This document shows, one piece after another, positions 1 to 12,000 of a DNA stretch of 64,000 bases. Position 1 is the first letter of the stretch. The number at the start of each line of letters is the position of its first letter. Source of the DNA: Sorghum bicolor (lineage: Eukaryota > Streptophyta > Magnoliopsida > Poales > Poaceae). The stretch is from NCBI RefSeq assembly GCF_000003195.3, contig NC_012871.2:53595978-53659977 (forward strand), given 5' to 3'. The notes under the pieces were generated by a model. It had not been told where the DNA came from, ran no database searches, and saw nothing but the letters and a program-made list of their open reading frames with translations. The position numbers and the translations under genes are program-made.

Positions 1-39
1 AATCACTTCTCTACTCAACTTAGACTGGAAAAAGTAAAA
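1..39. repeat. Flank of the first retrotransposon; probable piece of an interrupted LTR
   Basis: This short stretch lies left of the Tekay-type element. Its last five bases (35-39, TAAAA) are the target-site duplication, repeated at 12264-12268. The host sequence therefore continues at 12269, where it looks like the 3' part of an LTR. Nothing else can be said from 39 bases. Confidence 0.5.
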
Positions 40-3000
40 TGTCGCACCCAGTTTTGATAACAAAACCAAGTACTCAAATATGTGCGCCCAGGATGTCCAA
101 ACACACATATTGTCTCAAATTGTAAATATATCAAAGTAAAGTACTTTATTACACCGCATATTCAACTTAAATATCTCACATAGTCTTGCTCATTGGCAAC
201 ATTATTACATCAAGCGAAAAGCTAAGCCCTTGCTACCACAGGGACACCAACTGGTGAACACCAGCTCTCTAGAAGTCCTGGACATCTTCAGGGAACTCCT
301 CAGTACACACATCTGTTACCCATCCGGGATTTTCATTGAAATATAAACAAGTGTAAGCGCACCATGCTTAGCAAGTATAACATAGGGGTATATGAAGGCT
401 CAAAGGCTTGACTCGGTTTAACAGTGGTTAGCATTTTAATTGGTCATATTTTATTTAACAAGACTTACTACTTTTAGTGAATGACCAACCTTGGTTACAT
501 ATGAATTAATCAAAGTAATTATAATCCCCAAATATAACCAAGTAACCGCTAACCAAGAAGGATCCAGGCCGCTCATGACCGAGAGCTCGGCTGTTATAAC
601 AGGTTTTAGATTTCTGCAGAAATTGTACAACTTTACCCCCGAGCCGTGGTTCCCTAGTGTCGGGGTTTGCAAGGCCCACACCACTTCTTCCGAGGAAGTG
701 TGACCGGGTCCCACTACATAACCTTTCACTAGTCACCCTAACAAAATAGTAGCCGCGAGGTTTCAGTGGCAAGTGTGCATAGACGACCTCCTTCAAGAGG
801 CACATGTGGTCGCGGCACTGTACACACCAAGGTAGGAGTGACATCTATACACCACGAGGCACCCCCCTCTAGCGCCTTTTGGTAACTACTAAATTGCTAG
901 AGACATACTAGTTATATGATTAAGGTCAGAGCCATTTGACTCTCGGGATTGTACGTGTCCTCCTGGGTGGCCGCTTCAGGATTAAGTCCTTACGGAGAGG
1001 AATCTAGAGCTCTCAAACCCAAGCTCTAGCCCCCTGAACCAAGTTACTAGTACATATTTTTATCATGTTGCATATATCAATTAATCAGATTAATTTATTA
1101 ACTTGGGTTTTGAGCGTAGCAAGCAACTACCTACATAGATGCACACCTTCCCATGGGTAACAAGGATTTGTGGTACAAAAATTATCTAGGTAAAGTCCTT
1201 ATATTTATTTCAATTTAGACACATGCATATGTATGATTTAAATATTATTCATAGGTACAAGGAAGCCTATATTACACTTGCCTTCCTCAAAAGTTTCTTC
1301 CTGGTAGAGCTCCACAAACTGTTCCTCAACCACTCCAACCTGATCTCCTTCTATTCGTGATCCAAACACCAATCAAGCATCCATTCCGATCATCACATGC
1401 ATACAAATAGAGTTCTATTAGAACAGTACACCAAACAGTGAAAACAGTGACTGAAAAGTATTTAAATCTACTCTACGCATTTCTACGAACACATGAGCGA
1501 AAGAATCATTCCAATCGGATTTAAAACGTGAAAGTTATGCTTAAAACAAAATGAATGGCATTTCTGTGAATAAACTGAATCAAAAACGAATTTAAAAGAA
1601 TTAAAACTGATTTTCTAACGGGTGTGGACCGCGCGCACTATTATTTAAAAGTACAGGGCTCAAAACGAAAGAAAACAGGATTAAAAAGAAATACTTTTGA
1701 ACTGGATTGGACCGCGGGTTAATTTGCTTGAAACAGGGGGGTTAAACTGCAAAAACTCCAGCGGCCCGCGGCTGACCGCGTCGCTGACCGACAGGGGGCC
1801 ACGTGGCGTGCGGGGGTTGGCTCGGTCCACCACTGTGCGCGTGGACCGGCCGGCCGAGTGTCGTGGACCGCGCCCACGGGTCCACGGTGGACCGGTTACA
1901 TAACCCCGAAGGGGTATGTAATCTGGACCGTTGGGATCTAATCGGACGGCTCAGAGAGGAGGGAGGCGGGGCGCTCGCCTGGCCGAGGCCGAGCACGGTG
2001 GCGCCATTGCCGCCGACGAGGTGAGCTCCTCGGAGCTCGCCGGAAACTCGTTCCCGGCCACTCCAAACAAAATTAAAGTTACCGAAATGATCTACGCGAC
2101 GAGGCGAACTCGATAGAGCACAAAGAAGGGGCGGGGAGCATGTCGGGACGACGGCCCCGCGGTGGCGCCATTTCCGCGGCCTCGGCGAGCCTTGGGCTCT
2201 GTGGTCTAGCGCTCTAGCTCGAAATTGAAAGCACGGGGAGTATCGTAGGAGTACCGCGGTTCCGTTGGAGATGCTCGCGGCGTCCGAAGGTGCTCCGAGC
2301 AGTGTGGCCATGAGCGCGGCGGTCTGGGGAAGAAAATGGCGACGGTGAGCTCAAATTCATGGCATACAAGATCAAAACAAGGATGAAATCGGTGCCTACG
2401 GTCGCGGCGAGTCTCAATCAAGCTCCCGGGACACTCTCCGGGCTCTGGGTTGCTCGAGCAAGGGGAAACCGAGGTGGGGGATCGAAACTGAGCTCCGGTG
2501 GTGGCTAGGGCAGCAAGGGGGGGCTCGGCCTGGGGTTTTATAGGCGAGCAGGGGCATTGAGGGGGCGCGCATGCGGGCGTTAACTCCCGGCGTCAAGGCG
2601 GCTTGATGGAGCCCCGATTGATGGCCTCCATCAATCGGCGTTTGAAGAGGGGATGAATGCCCCTAGCTGTGTTCCCGGCTCGGTGGAGAAGAAGGGGGGA
2701 GACGCTGACGTGCGGACCCCACGGTGCAGCGAGAGAGAGGGGGAAGGGTGAGCGCCGACAGGCGGGACCCACCGCGCAGTGAGAGGGGGAGAGGGGAAGG
2801 GCGCGCGGGCTGACCGCGCGGAGCGGGCCGCGCGCGCGCGTCGCGGGCGAGGGGCGGGGTGCTGGGCCGCTACGGCCCAAAGCCAGGGGTGGGCGCGGGG
2901 TTCAGGCCGGCCAGGGTTTGGGGGCTGGGCCAGATTTGGTGAAGAAAAATAAGAATAAGAGAAAACTCTTTTATATTTTCCAGAACTATATATTTGTATA

Positions 3001-3218
3001 AATTCCTTTCAATTTGATTTTTAAACCAAACAACCTAGTCTTACAATCAATCAAAAATATTATGCACCCGCATGAATGCAGCATTTCATGTTTCTAAACC
3101 TTATGGTTTATTTTAAATAATTCCAAAAATTGTTATTTTGCCTAAACAATTCTCAGATAATTCATATAATTGTGCCAAATTGAATACTAATTCGAAAATA
3201 AATTTTTAGGGTGTTACA
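40..3218 (-). repeat. 3' LTR of the Tekay-type element
   Basis: This 3179 bp LTR begins TGTCGCACCC and ends GGGTGTTACA; the ends are imperfect inverted repeats. It contains an AT-rich outer part and a GC-rich block around 1740-2900 followed by an AT-rich end. It is nearly identical to 9070-12263. The small ORFs inside it recur in the partner LTR only because the repeats are copies; I do not regard them as genes. Confidence 0.95.
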
Positions 3219-3234
3219 AACCTACCCCCCTTAG
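3219..3234 (-). other. Polypurine tract of the Tekay-type element
   Basis: Directly inside the 3' LTR the minus strand reads CCTAAGGGGGGTAGGTT, a purine-rich run that would prime plus-strand DNA synthesis. Its position next to the LTR end fixes the element orientation as minus. The inferred stop codon of the polyprotein overlaps its start at 3231-3233. Confidence 0.85.
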
Positions 3235-3725
3235 GATGAATCTCGTCCTCGAGATTCGGATGGTTCAAAAAGATGAGGGTACTCAGATTTTAAGTCGTCC
3301 TCTCTTTCCTAGGTTGCTTCATCTTTTGAATGCCTATTCCATTGTACTTTGCACATTCTTGTGACCTTGCTCCTGGTGATTCTTTCTGCTGTCTCCAAAA
3401 TTCTTACAGGATATTCTTTATAGGAAAGGTATTTTTGAACATCGAGCTCTTCCAGAGGTAACTGTTCTTCGGGTACTCTCAGACATTTCTTAAGCTGTGA
3501 CACATGGAAAACATTGTGAACACTAGAGAGTTGCTCAGGTAATTCCAGCTGATAGGTGACTTCTCCTCTCCTAGCAATGATCTTAAATGGTCCCACATAC
3601 CTAGGAGACAACTTCCCCTTTGTATGAAATCTCTTGACTCCTCTCATAGGTGAGACCTTGAGATACACATAATCTCCTATTTGAAATTCCAAATCCCTTC
3701 TCCTGGTATCTGCATAACTTTTCTG
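3231..3725 (-). pseudogene. Integrase C-terminus and chromodomain, cut off by nonsense codons
   Basis: This is the same frame as the large pol ORF, after an in-frame TGA at 3726-3728. It encodes the integrase C-terminal segment (FQIGDYVYLKVSP, then LSPRYVGPFKI) and a chromodomain-like tail (YPVRILE, CKVQWNRHSKDEAT). A second nonsense codon, TAG just after DEAT at 3306-3308, falls where chromoviruses usually have tryptophan. The frame then continues to TAA at 3231-3233. Chromodomains of this type bind methylated histone tails and direct integration to heterochromatin, which is family knowledge. In this copy neither module can be made as part of Pol without readthrough. Confidence 0.85.
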
Positions 3726-6635
3726 TCATGACTGTGCTATTTTCAAGTTTTGTCTTACTGTGTGTACTTGTTTCTCTGCTTCTTGCAAGATTTCGGGCCC
3801 AAAAACTTGACTTTCCCCAGTTTGACTCCAAAATAGCGGTGTCCTGCACTTCCTGCCATATAATACCTCAAAAGGTGCCATTTTGAGGCTCTTCTGATAA
3901 CTATTATTATAGGAGAACTCTGCATAAGGCAAACTTTTGTCCCAACTTGTCCCGTACTGCAGGGCACAAGCTCTCAACATATCCTCCAGTATCTGGTTTG
4001 TTCTTTCTGTCTGTCCATCTGTTTGAGGATGGTAGGCCGAACTAAAATTCAATTTGGTATCCATGGACTCATGTAGTTTCTGCCAAAAGTGTGATGTAAA
4101 CTGTGTCCCTCTATCAGAAACATTTTTCTTTGGCACCCCATGTAAACACACAATCCTTTCCATGTACAATTCTGCCAACTTTGCCCCGGAATAGGTGGTC
4201 TTGACAGGGATGAAGTGAGCTACCTTGGTTAATCGATCTACAATAACCCAGATAGAATCGTATCCTTTCTGTGTCCAAGGTAGTCCCACTATAAAGTCCA
4301 TTCCAACCTCTTCCCACTTCCACTCAGGTATTTTCATGGGTTGAAGTAATCCTGCTGGTCTCTGATGTTCTGCTTTTACTCTTTGGCATGTATCACATAT
4401 AGCCACATATTCTGCTACATCTCTTTTCAAACCATACCACCAATATCTTTCTTTTAGGTCGAGGTACATTTTAGTGCTACCCGGGTGTATAGAATAAGCT
4501 GAGTCATGAGCTTCTCTCAAGATAGCCTTTCTAATAGACTTTATCTCAGGTACACAAATCCTCTTACTGAACCATACTGTTCCCTGGTCATCCATGTGGA
4601 ATCCTGGTGCCTTACCAATCACTATCCGTTCCGCGATATCTTTAATTTTCTCATCTTCCAGTTGACCTTTACGGATATCTCGTTCTAGTGTGGGTTCCAC
4701 CTCCAATTCCATAGTGTTAGCCACTATACTCAGGTTCAGATGTTCAAACTCTTCGCACAACTCCCTAGGTAATTGAGTCACATAAGCCATATTAACATAG
4801 CTTTTTCTACTCAGGGCATCTGCCACTACATTAGCTTTACCCGGGTGATAGTGTACTTCCAGGTCGTAGTCCTTAATCAGTTCCAACCATCTTCGTTGTC
4901 TTAAGTTCAAATCAGACTGGGTGAAGATATATTTTAAACTCTTATGATCTGTATAAATCTCACATTTATGACCGATTAGATAGTGTCTCCATATTTTTAG
5001 AGCGTGCACCACGGCCGCTAACTCCAAATCATGGGTCGGGTAGTTCAACTCGTGTTTCCTTAACTGTCTAGAGGCATAGGCCACCACTCTGCCCTCTTGC
5101 ATGAGTACACAACCAAGACCTTGCCGAGAGGCATCACAGTAGATAGAGAAACTCTTAGTGATGTCAGGTAAGATGAGTACGGGGGCAGAAGTCAGTCTCT
5201 TTTTCAACTCCTCAAAACTGGCCTGACACTCTTTGGACCATATAAATTTGGCATTCTTTTCTAGCAGAGCGGTCATCGGTTTGGCTAGCTTTGAGAAACC
5301 CTCAATAAATCTTCTATAGTACCCGGCCATTCCAAGGAAACTCCTAATTTCACTCACATCCTTGGGTGGTTTCCAGCTTAACACATCCTGGACCTTTTTC
5401 GGGTCCACTGCTACCCCTCCGTTAGAGATGATGTGCCCAAGGAAAGATACCTCTTTTAACCAAAATTCACATTTACTAAGCTTAGCATAGAGTTGATGTT
5501 CTCTAAGCTTTTGTAGCACCAATCTCAAGTGTTTCTCATGTTCTATCTCATTCTTAGAGAAAACAAGTATGTCATCAATGAACACAACCACAAACTTGTC
5601 AAGGTATTCCATGAATACTTTGTTCATCATATACATAAAGTAGGCAGGTGTATTTGTCAACCCAAAGGACATAACTGTAAACTCATATAGTCCGTATCGA
5701 GTCACAAAAGCAGTTTTAGGGATATCAGATCGTCTTATCCTTAACTGATGATAACCAGACCGAAGGTCTATCTTAGAAAACACACAAGCTCCTTTCAACT
5801 GGTCAAACAGGTCATCAATCCTAGGGAGTGGATACTTGTTCTTAATTGTGACCTCATTAAGTGATCTGTAATCTATACACATTCTTTGTGTACCATCTTT
5901 CTTTTCTACGAATAACACTAGTGCTCCCCAAGGTGAGGAACTTGGTTGAGCATAACCCTTATCTAGCAACTCTCTTAATTGCTTCTTAAGTTCTGCTAAC
6001 TCATTCACACCCATTCTATATGGTCTTTTAGCTATGGGTGCAGTTCCAGGTAAAAGTTCAATTATAAACTCAATGTCACGGTCAGGTGGCATACCTGGCA
6101 GTTCCTCAGGGAATACGTCCAGATACTCATTCACTATCCGTATGTCCTCTATGGATGTCCCCTTCAGTTGATTAACTGTGTAATATTGCTTAGCCGACAT
6201 GCTAACCTCTACCTCAATTTGCTGGCCCGAAAGTGTCATTAACTGAACTGTTTTGCTATCACATTGTATAACTGCTTTTCTCTGTTTCAACCATTCCATA
6301 CCCAAGATAACATCAATACCAGAAGTTTTCAAAACCACCGGGCTAACTGTAAACTCTACCCCCCTTAAGGTGATGTTCACTAGAGGGCATCTAAGGGTAG
6401 CTTGCATTTCTGCTCCAGGTGAGCTAACTATCATGGAGTTTTTCATAGCAATCATGGGTATATCATATTTCTTGACAAAAGACTGAGCAATAAAGGAATG
6501 TGATGCACCGGAATCGAATAAAACTGTAGCGGGGCTTGAGTTGACTGGAAACATACCGAGCATCACGTCCGGTGCCTCCTGTGCCGCCTCGGCTGTCACA
6601 TGATTTACCCTGCCCCTGATATTGTTCTGGGCCAT
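3726..6635 (-). CDS. Pol polyprotein (protease, RT, RNase H, integrase) of the Tekay-type element
   Basis: A 969-residue open frame. Aspartic protease: DSGASHSF at about residue 41. Reverse transcriptase: fingers motif [10 protein letters not shown] and catalytic FIDDIL. RNase [15 protein letters not shown] followed by YTDHKSL. Integrase: zinc-binding HPGSTK...CDTCQ, then the DDE core with [16 protein letters not shown] and [12 protein letters not shown]. The start is the methionine just after the gag zinc knuckle and is only formal, because gag and pol share one frame here. The ORF stops early at a TGA (3726-3728) where the family continues into the integrase tail. The enzyme would copy element RNA and insert it; this copy is probably inactive. 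Confidence 0.93.
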   Translation of the reverse strand: MAQNNIRGRVNHVTAEAAQEAPDVMLGMFPVNSSPATVLFDSGASHSFIAQSFVKKYDIPMIAMKNSMIVSSPGAEMQATLRCPLVNITLRGVEFTVSPVVLKTSGIDVILGMEWLKQRKAVIQCDSKTVQLMTLSGQQIEVEVSMSAKQYYTVNQLKGTSIEDIRIVNEYLDVFPEELPGMPPDRDIEFIIELLPGTAPIAKRPYRMGVNELAELKKQLRELLDKGYAQPSSSPWGALVLFVEKKDGTQRMCIDYRSLNEVTIKNKYPLPRIDDLFDQLKGACVFSKIDLRSGYHQLRIRRSDIPKTAFVTRYGLYEFTVMSFGLTNTPAYFMYMMNKVFMEYLDKFVVVFIDDILVFSKNEIEHEKHLRLVLQKLREHQLYAKLSKCEFWLKEVSFLGHIISNGGVAVDPKKVQDVLSWKPPKDVSEIRSFLGMAGYYRRFIEGFSKLAKPMTALLEKNAKFIWSKECQASFEELKKRLTSAPVLILPDITKSFSIYCDASRQGLGCVLMQEGRVVAYASRQLRKHELNYPTHDLELAAVVHALKIWRHYLIGHKCEIYTDHKSLKYIFTQSDLNLRQRRWLELIKDYDLEVHYHPGKANVVADALSRKSYVNMAYVTQLPRELCEEFEHLNLSIVANTMELEVEPTLERDIRKGQLEDEKIKDIAERIVIGKAPGFHMDDQGTVWFSKRICVPEIKSIRKAILREAHDSAYSIHPGSTKMYLDLKERYWWYGLKRDVAEYVAICDTCQRVKAEHQRPAGLLQPMKIPEWKWEEVGMDFIVGLPWTQKGYDSIWVIVDRLTKVAHFIPVKTTYSGAKLAELYMERIVCLHGVPKKNVSDRGTQFTSHFWQKLHESMDTKLNFSSAYHPQTDGQTERTNQILEDMLRACALQYGTSWDKSLPYAEFSYNNSYQKSLKMAPFEVLYGRKCRTPLFWSQTGESQVFGPEILQEAEKQVHTVRQNLKIAQS

Positions 6636-7177
6636 CTTCTTGGGGCACCTATTGGAGTAGTGTCCCGGCTCACCACAGCTGTAACATTTGTTATCATTGT
6701 TGGCATTTGGTGCTTTTGGTGCACCATTCTTTGGTGGAGCATTGGGAACGTTTGTCTTTACAGGAGCATTATTAACTGGCTGCTGGCGTAGGTTAGGAGC
6801 TCGGTACTGCTGCTGCTGCTGCTGTGCACGTTGTGGCTGCGGATTACGATTGACCAGGCTTGACTGACCTTGATAGCGTTGCTATGGATAAGCTTGCTGA
6901 GGATTGGTACGAGTACGCGTGTTGTTTCCTGTCTGTTGTCCCTGGAACTTCCTTTTTTTATCTTCCATCTGGCGGCGTTTGTTCTCAATCACCAAGGCCT
7001 TGTCCACCAGATACTGAAAGCTTGCAAAAGTGTGGGATAGCAGCTGGTATTGGAGCCCATCATTCAACCCTTCCATGAATAATTCCTGCCTCTTTTCATC
7101 GTCATCAGTTGCTCCATAGTAGGAGGTGGTGGTGGTGGCACATCCTCACCCCTCCTGTTCCTCCTAGTGTTGGCCAT
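6636..7177 (-). pseudogene. Gag remnant with internal deletion, frameshift and nonsense codon
   Basis: The start is recognisable: ATG at 7177 followed by MANTRRNRRGEDVPPPPPP. Within about 25 codons the sequence jumps, in a different frame, to the C-terminal end of the capsid domain (ELFMEGLNDGLQ). Most of the roughly 200-residue capsid core is therefore missing, and the junction shifts the frame. Downstream is a glutamine/asparagine-rich linker broken by TAG at 6882-6884. A CCHC zinc knuckle ([14 protein letters not shown], about 6645-6690) follows and runs directly into Pol. Gag normally forms the virus-like particle and binds RNA; this copy cannot do so. Confidence 0.85.
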
Positions 7178-7934
7178 CTGTACCAGATGCATAATATGAG
7201 TCTCATATGTCCAAGATATTTAATTTTCAAGAGATATAACATGCTGGAATTATCACCATCTGATCAAGTATGGGATTACATATGTTGTGAGTACAATGTG
7301 GTATGCATTCTGCATTTTTCTGCTGTTCTCACTAAAGCTACAGCGAAGTAAAACAAGCATAACTTTCTTTCTGCTTAACATCTCACTGCGAAATTTAACT
7401 TTCTGGAAAGCTTGGAAATTTTCCTACAACTTTCATTCAGATCACTTCCTCAAATTCTGGCGTTTACATAGGTAAGAACAAGTGACAACTTTTACTGTTC
7501 TGAAATTTTCTGACTGCGCAGAGAGGTCAGCTTGTGGAAATTTTATCTCTCAAACGGTAACAGATATTGAGGTGATTCCAGAGCCAAAAGAAAGATATAG
7601 AGATCTATTTTATTCCATAAAGTTTTTGTATTTTTAGTCCATCCAGAACTCGAGATATACAATTTTTAAGGCGGACTGCTCAGAGGGAAAAACATGGGTA
7701 GACAGCAAGATATAAGTAAAACCCAACTATTTATTCATATTATCCTTAGACCTTAGCCCTATTCTAAATGACTGTGGACAGGCCCACAATCATTGAAATC
7801 ATGACAAAAATCCAACTCATCCATTAAGCATTATTACAAGCATGCATTCACGAAGTAGCAATTGTTCAATCAGTAGAAAATAAAAACACACTCTCGCATC
7901 TCTATGCGTGTTTATTACAAATGGGGAAAACCTC
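7178..7934. other. Untranslated spacer between the extra ORF and gag
   Basis: About 750 bases of internal element sequence without a convincing ORF on either strand. In element orientation it lies between the stop of the extra ORF and the gag start, so it could hold a splice acceptor or ribosome-entry signal for gag. I see no specific motif that proves either. Confidence 0.5.
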
Positions 7935-8894
7935 CTATGGGTCAAGGTTGGTGCCGGTGTTGGGGTCCTCGTGGTTCCTTGGGGGTGACTCCGCGAGGAT
8001 GAGTGGTACTTCTTCAATATGATTCCCCTGCTGTTGCTTTAACATGGAGTTCTCGACAGCCAACTCAAGGTAGGCCCTCCTCAGGGCATCTAGCTCATCT
8101 GAGACTCGATCCAAGTCTGTGTTGGTTTGAGCCAAGCATGCCAGGGTGGGTTGGATCCTGGGATTCCCTGCTACAAGTGGTGCAGCGATGTTGCAGATTG
8201 TCTGACCACTCCGCCGGCGGGGTAGATAGCGATCTTCTTCCCATGCAATGTCAGCAAAGTGGCGGTCGCGGTTCACCACCAAGGCCTGCCGGGCAGCGTC
8301 CCGGATAGCTGCTGCGCGGGTAGTCCTGGCGGTGATCGCACGGTGGATGTGGCACACCCGACTTCCTTCTCGGATGTAAGCTTCAGTCTCCCAAAAGCCG
8401 ATGTAGTCGGGGTGGGTCCAATGCTCGGTGCGGTACTGTACGGTACACCGGGTGTGGAAACGACGTGCGAGAGTAAGAAGCTTCGGGTGGTAGTAGGCGT
8501 CACCATGCAATTCAAAATGGATCACCATTGTCCATCCCTTTGCTAGAAGCGCAGCATGGTGATCTTGGCTATCTCCATCACCACCACTGCCATGGTCGCT
8601 TGAGTCAGAGCTGTCAGAACTATCTCCATCTTCTGGATCACCAGCTCCTTCTTGTTCATCTTGCTCCATGGGCTCCTCTTCGGTTTCCTCGTCCTCAACT
8701 GGTTCCTCTATCATGACTTCCTCCTCAGCATCCTCTTCCATGGGTACATCCATGGTTTTTTCCTCTTGTGGATCCTCCTCCATGTCCCTCAGCGCTTCCA
8801 CCAGATGCGGGGGAACATGCTTGCCTAGAGTGAACCTTGTCCTCTTGTTGGGCATGATGACACGTTTGCGAGCTGTCCACTTGGTACGGGCCAT
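7935..8894 (-). CDS. Extra ORF (ORF0-like) with histone H3-tail N-terminus, acidic region and coiled coil
   Basis: A 319-codon intact ORF is the first coding unit after the primer-binding site. Residues 2-10 are ARTKWTARK, matching histone H3 residues 1-9 (ARTKQTARK) at eight of nine positions, including the equivalents of R2, K4, R8 and K9. Alanine at position 2 means methionine removal would expose the H3-like end; this is inferred from general N-terminal processing rules. Residues about 38-110 are strongly acidic with an SSDSSDSSD run. The middle is globular, with histidines and tryptophans but no family I recognise, and the last 60 residues look coiled-coil. Extra ORFs upstream of gag are known in some large-LTR Tekay-group elements; their function is unknown to me. 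It is the only undamaged ORF of this copy. Confidence 0.85.
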   Translation of the reverse strand: MARTKWTARKRVIMPNKRTRFTLGKHVPPHLVEALRDMEEDPQEEKTMDVPMEEDAEEEVMIEEPVEDEETEEEPMEQDEQEGAGDPEDGDSSDSSDSSDHGSGGDGDSQDHHAALLAKGWTMVIHFELHGDAYYHPKLLTLARRFHTRCTVQYRTEHWTHPDYIGFWETEAYIREGSRVCHIHRAITARTTRAAAIRDAARQALVVNRDRHFADIAWEEDRYLPRRRSGQTICNIAAPLVAGNPRIQPTLACLAQTNTDLDRVSDELDALRRAYLELAVENSMLKQQQGNHIEEVPLILAESPPRNHEDPNTGTNLDP

Positions 8895-9054
8895 CTATAA
8901 GAAAATGTATGAGGATTAGAACAAAATAATTTTCTCAATAGATATTAGGCAAGTTATAAGCAATAATTTTATAAGAAAATAATTAGTAAAATAAGTGCTC
9001 AAGACCCTAAAACGTCCATTTCTAACTAGGCTGATCGTCCTACAGTCAGGCTAA

Positions 9055-9066
9055 GCTTTGATACCA
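9055..9066 (-). other. Primer-binding site (initiator tRNA-Met type)
   Basis: On the minus strand, three bases inside the 5' LTR, the sequence is TGGTATCAAAGC. It differs by one base from TGGTATCAGAGC, the usual plant site complementary to the 3' end of initiator methionine tRNA. It confirms that 9070-12263 is the 5' LTR. Confidence 0.9.
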
Positions 9067-9069
9067 ATT

Positions 9070-12000
9070 TGTCGCACCCAGTTTTGATAACAAAACCAAG
9101 TACTCAAATATGTGCGCCCAGGACGTCCAAACACACATATTATCTCAAATTGTAAATATATCAAAGTAAAGTACTTTATTACACCGCATATTCAACTTAA
9201 ATATCTCACATAGTCTTGCTCATTGGCAACATTATTACATCAAGCGGAAAGCTAAGCCCTTGCTACCACAGGGACACCAACTGGTGAACACCAGCTCTCT
9301 AGAAGTCCTGGACATCTTCAGGGAACTCCTCAGTACACACATCTGTTACCCATCCGGGATTTTCATTGAAATATAAACAAGTGTAAGCGCACCATGCTTA
9401 GCAAGTATAACATAGGGGTATATGAAGGCTCAAAGGCTTGACTCGGTTTAACAGTGGTTAGCATTTTAATTGGTCATATTTTATTTAACAAGACTTACTA
9501 CTTTTAGTGAATGACCAACCTTGGTTACATATGAATTAATCAAAGTTATTATAATCCCCAAATATAACCAAGTAACCGCTAACCAAGAAGGATCCAGGCC
9601 GCTCATGACCGAGAGCTCGGCTGTTATAACAGGTTTTAGATTTCTGCAGAAATTGTACAACTTTACCCCCGAGCCGTGGTTCCCTAGTGTCGGGGTTTGC
9701 AAGGCCCACACCACTTCTTCCGAGGAAGTGTGACCGGGTCCCACTACATAACCTTTCACTAGTCACCCTAACAAAATAGTAGCCGCGAGGTTTCAGTGGC
9801 AAGTGTGCATAGACGACCTCCTTCAAGAGGCACATGTGGTCGCGGCACTGTACACACCAAGGTAGGAGTGACATCTATACACCACGAGGCACCCCCCTCT
9901 AGCGCCTTTCGGTAACTACTAAATTGCTAGAGACATACTAGTTATATGATTAAGGTCAGAGCCATTTGACTCTCGGGATTGTACGTGTCCTCCTGGGTGG
10001 CCGCTTCAGGATTAAGTCCTTACGGAGAGGAATCTAGAGCTCTCAAACCCAAGCTCTAGCCCCCTGAACCAAGTTACTAGTACATATTTTTATCATGTTG
10101 CATATATCAATTAATCAGATTAATTTATTAACTTGGGTTTTGAGCGTAGCAAGCAACTACCTACATAGATGCACACCTTCCCATGGGTAACAAGGATTTG
10201 TGGTACAAAAATTATCTAGGTAAAGTCCTTATAGGTATTTCAATTTAGACACATGCATATGTATGATTTAAATATTATTCATAGGTACAAGGAAGCCTAT
10301 ATTACACTTGCCTTCCTCAAAAGTTTCTTCCTGGTAGAGCTCCACAAACTGTTCCTCAACCACTCCAACCTGATCTCCTTCTATTCGTGATCCAAACACC
10401 AATCAAGCATCCATTCCAATCATCACATGCATACAAATACAGTTCTATTAGAACAGTACACCAAACAGTGAAAACAGTGACTGAAAAGTATTTAAATCTA
10501 CTCTACGCATTTCTACGAACACATGAGCGAAAGAATCATTCCAATCGGATTTAAAACGTGAAAGTTAAGCTTAAAACAAAATGAATGGCATTTCTGTGAA
10601 TAAACTGAATCAAAAACGAATTTAAAAGAATTAAAACTGATTTTCTAACGGGTGTGGACCGCACGCACTATTATTTAAAAGTACAGGGCTCAAAACGAAA
10701 GAAAACAGGATTAAAAAGAAATACTTTTGAACTGGATTGGACCGCGGGTTAATTTGCTTGAAACAGGGGGGTTAAACTGCAAAAACTCCAGCGGCCCGCG
10801 GCTGACCGCGTCGCTGACCGACAGGGGGCCACGTGGCGTGCGGGGGTTGGCTCGGTCCACCACTGTGCGCGTGGACCGGCCGGCCGAGTGTCGTGGACCG
10901 CGCCCACGGGTCCACGGTGGACCGGTTACATAACCCCGAAGGGGTATGTAATCTGGACCGTTGGGATCTAATCGGACGGCTCAGAGAGGAGGGAGGCGGG
11001 GCGCTCGCCTGGCCGAGGCCGAGCACGGTGGCGCCATTGCCGCCGACGAGGTGAGCTCCTCGGAGCTCGCCGGAAACTCGTTCGCGGCCACTCCAAACAA
11101 AATTAAAGTTACCGAAATGATCTACGCGACGAGGCGAACTCGATAGAGCACAAAGAAGGGGCGGGGAGCACGTCGGGACGACGGCCCCGCGGTGGCGCCA
11201 TTTCCGCGGCCTCGGCGAGCCTTGGGCTCGGTGGTCTAGCGCTCTAGCTCGAAATTGAAAGCACGGGGAGTATCGTAGGAGTACCGCGGTTCCGTTGGAG
11301 ATGCTCGTGGCGTCCGAAGGTGCTCCAAGCAGTGTGGCCACGAGCGCGGCGGTCTGGGGAAGAAAATGGCGACGGTGAGCTCAAATTCATGGCATACAAG
11401 ATCAAAACAAGGATGAAATCGGTGCCTACGGTCGCGGCGAGTCTCAACCAAGCTCCCGGGAGGCTTTCCGGGCTTTGGGTTGCTCGAGCAAGGGGAAACC
11501 GAGGTGGGGGATCGAAACCGAGCTCCGGTGGTGGCTAGGGCAGCAAGTGGGGGCTCGGCCTGGGGTTTTATAGGCGAGCAGGGGCATTGAGGGGGCGCGC
11601 ATGCGGGCGTTAACTCCCGGCGTCAAGGCGGCTTGATGGAGCCCCGATTGATGTCCTCCATCAATCGGTGTTTGAAGAGGGGATGAATGCCCCTAGCTGT
11701 GTTCCCGGCTCGGTGGAGAAGAAGGGGGGAGACGCTGACGTGCGGACCCCACAGTGCAGCGAGAGAGAGGGGGAAGGGTGAGCGCCGACAGGCGGGACCC
11801 ACCGCGCAGTGAGAGGGGGAGAGGGGAAGGGCGCGCGGGCTGACCGCGCGGAGCGGGCCGCGCCACTGGGCCGCGCGCGCGCGCGTCGCGGGCGAGGGGC
11901 GGGGTGCTGGGCCGCCACGTCCCAAAGCCAGGGGTGGGCGCGGGGTTTAGGCCGGCCAGGGTTTGGGGGCTGGGCCAGATTTGGTGAAGAAAAATAAGAA

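Noticed and set aside
1742..2311. A 189-codon minus-strand ORF, repeated at 10772-11341, as a conserved gene.
   Set aside because: It lies in the GC-rich part of the LTR and recurs only because the LTRs are copies. No domain is recognisable and GC-rich sequence gives long chance ORFs.
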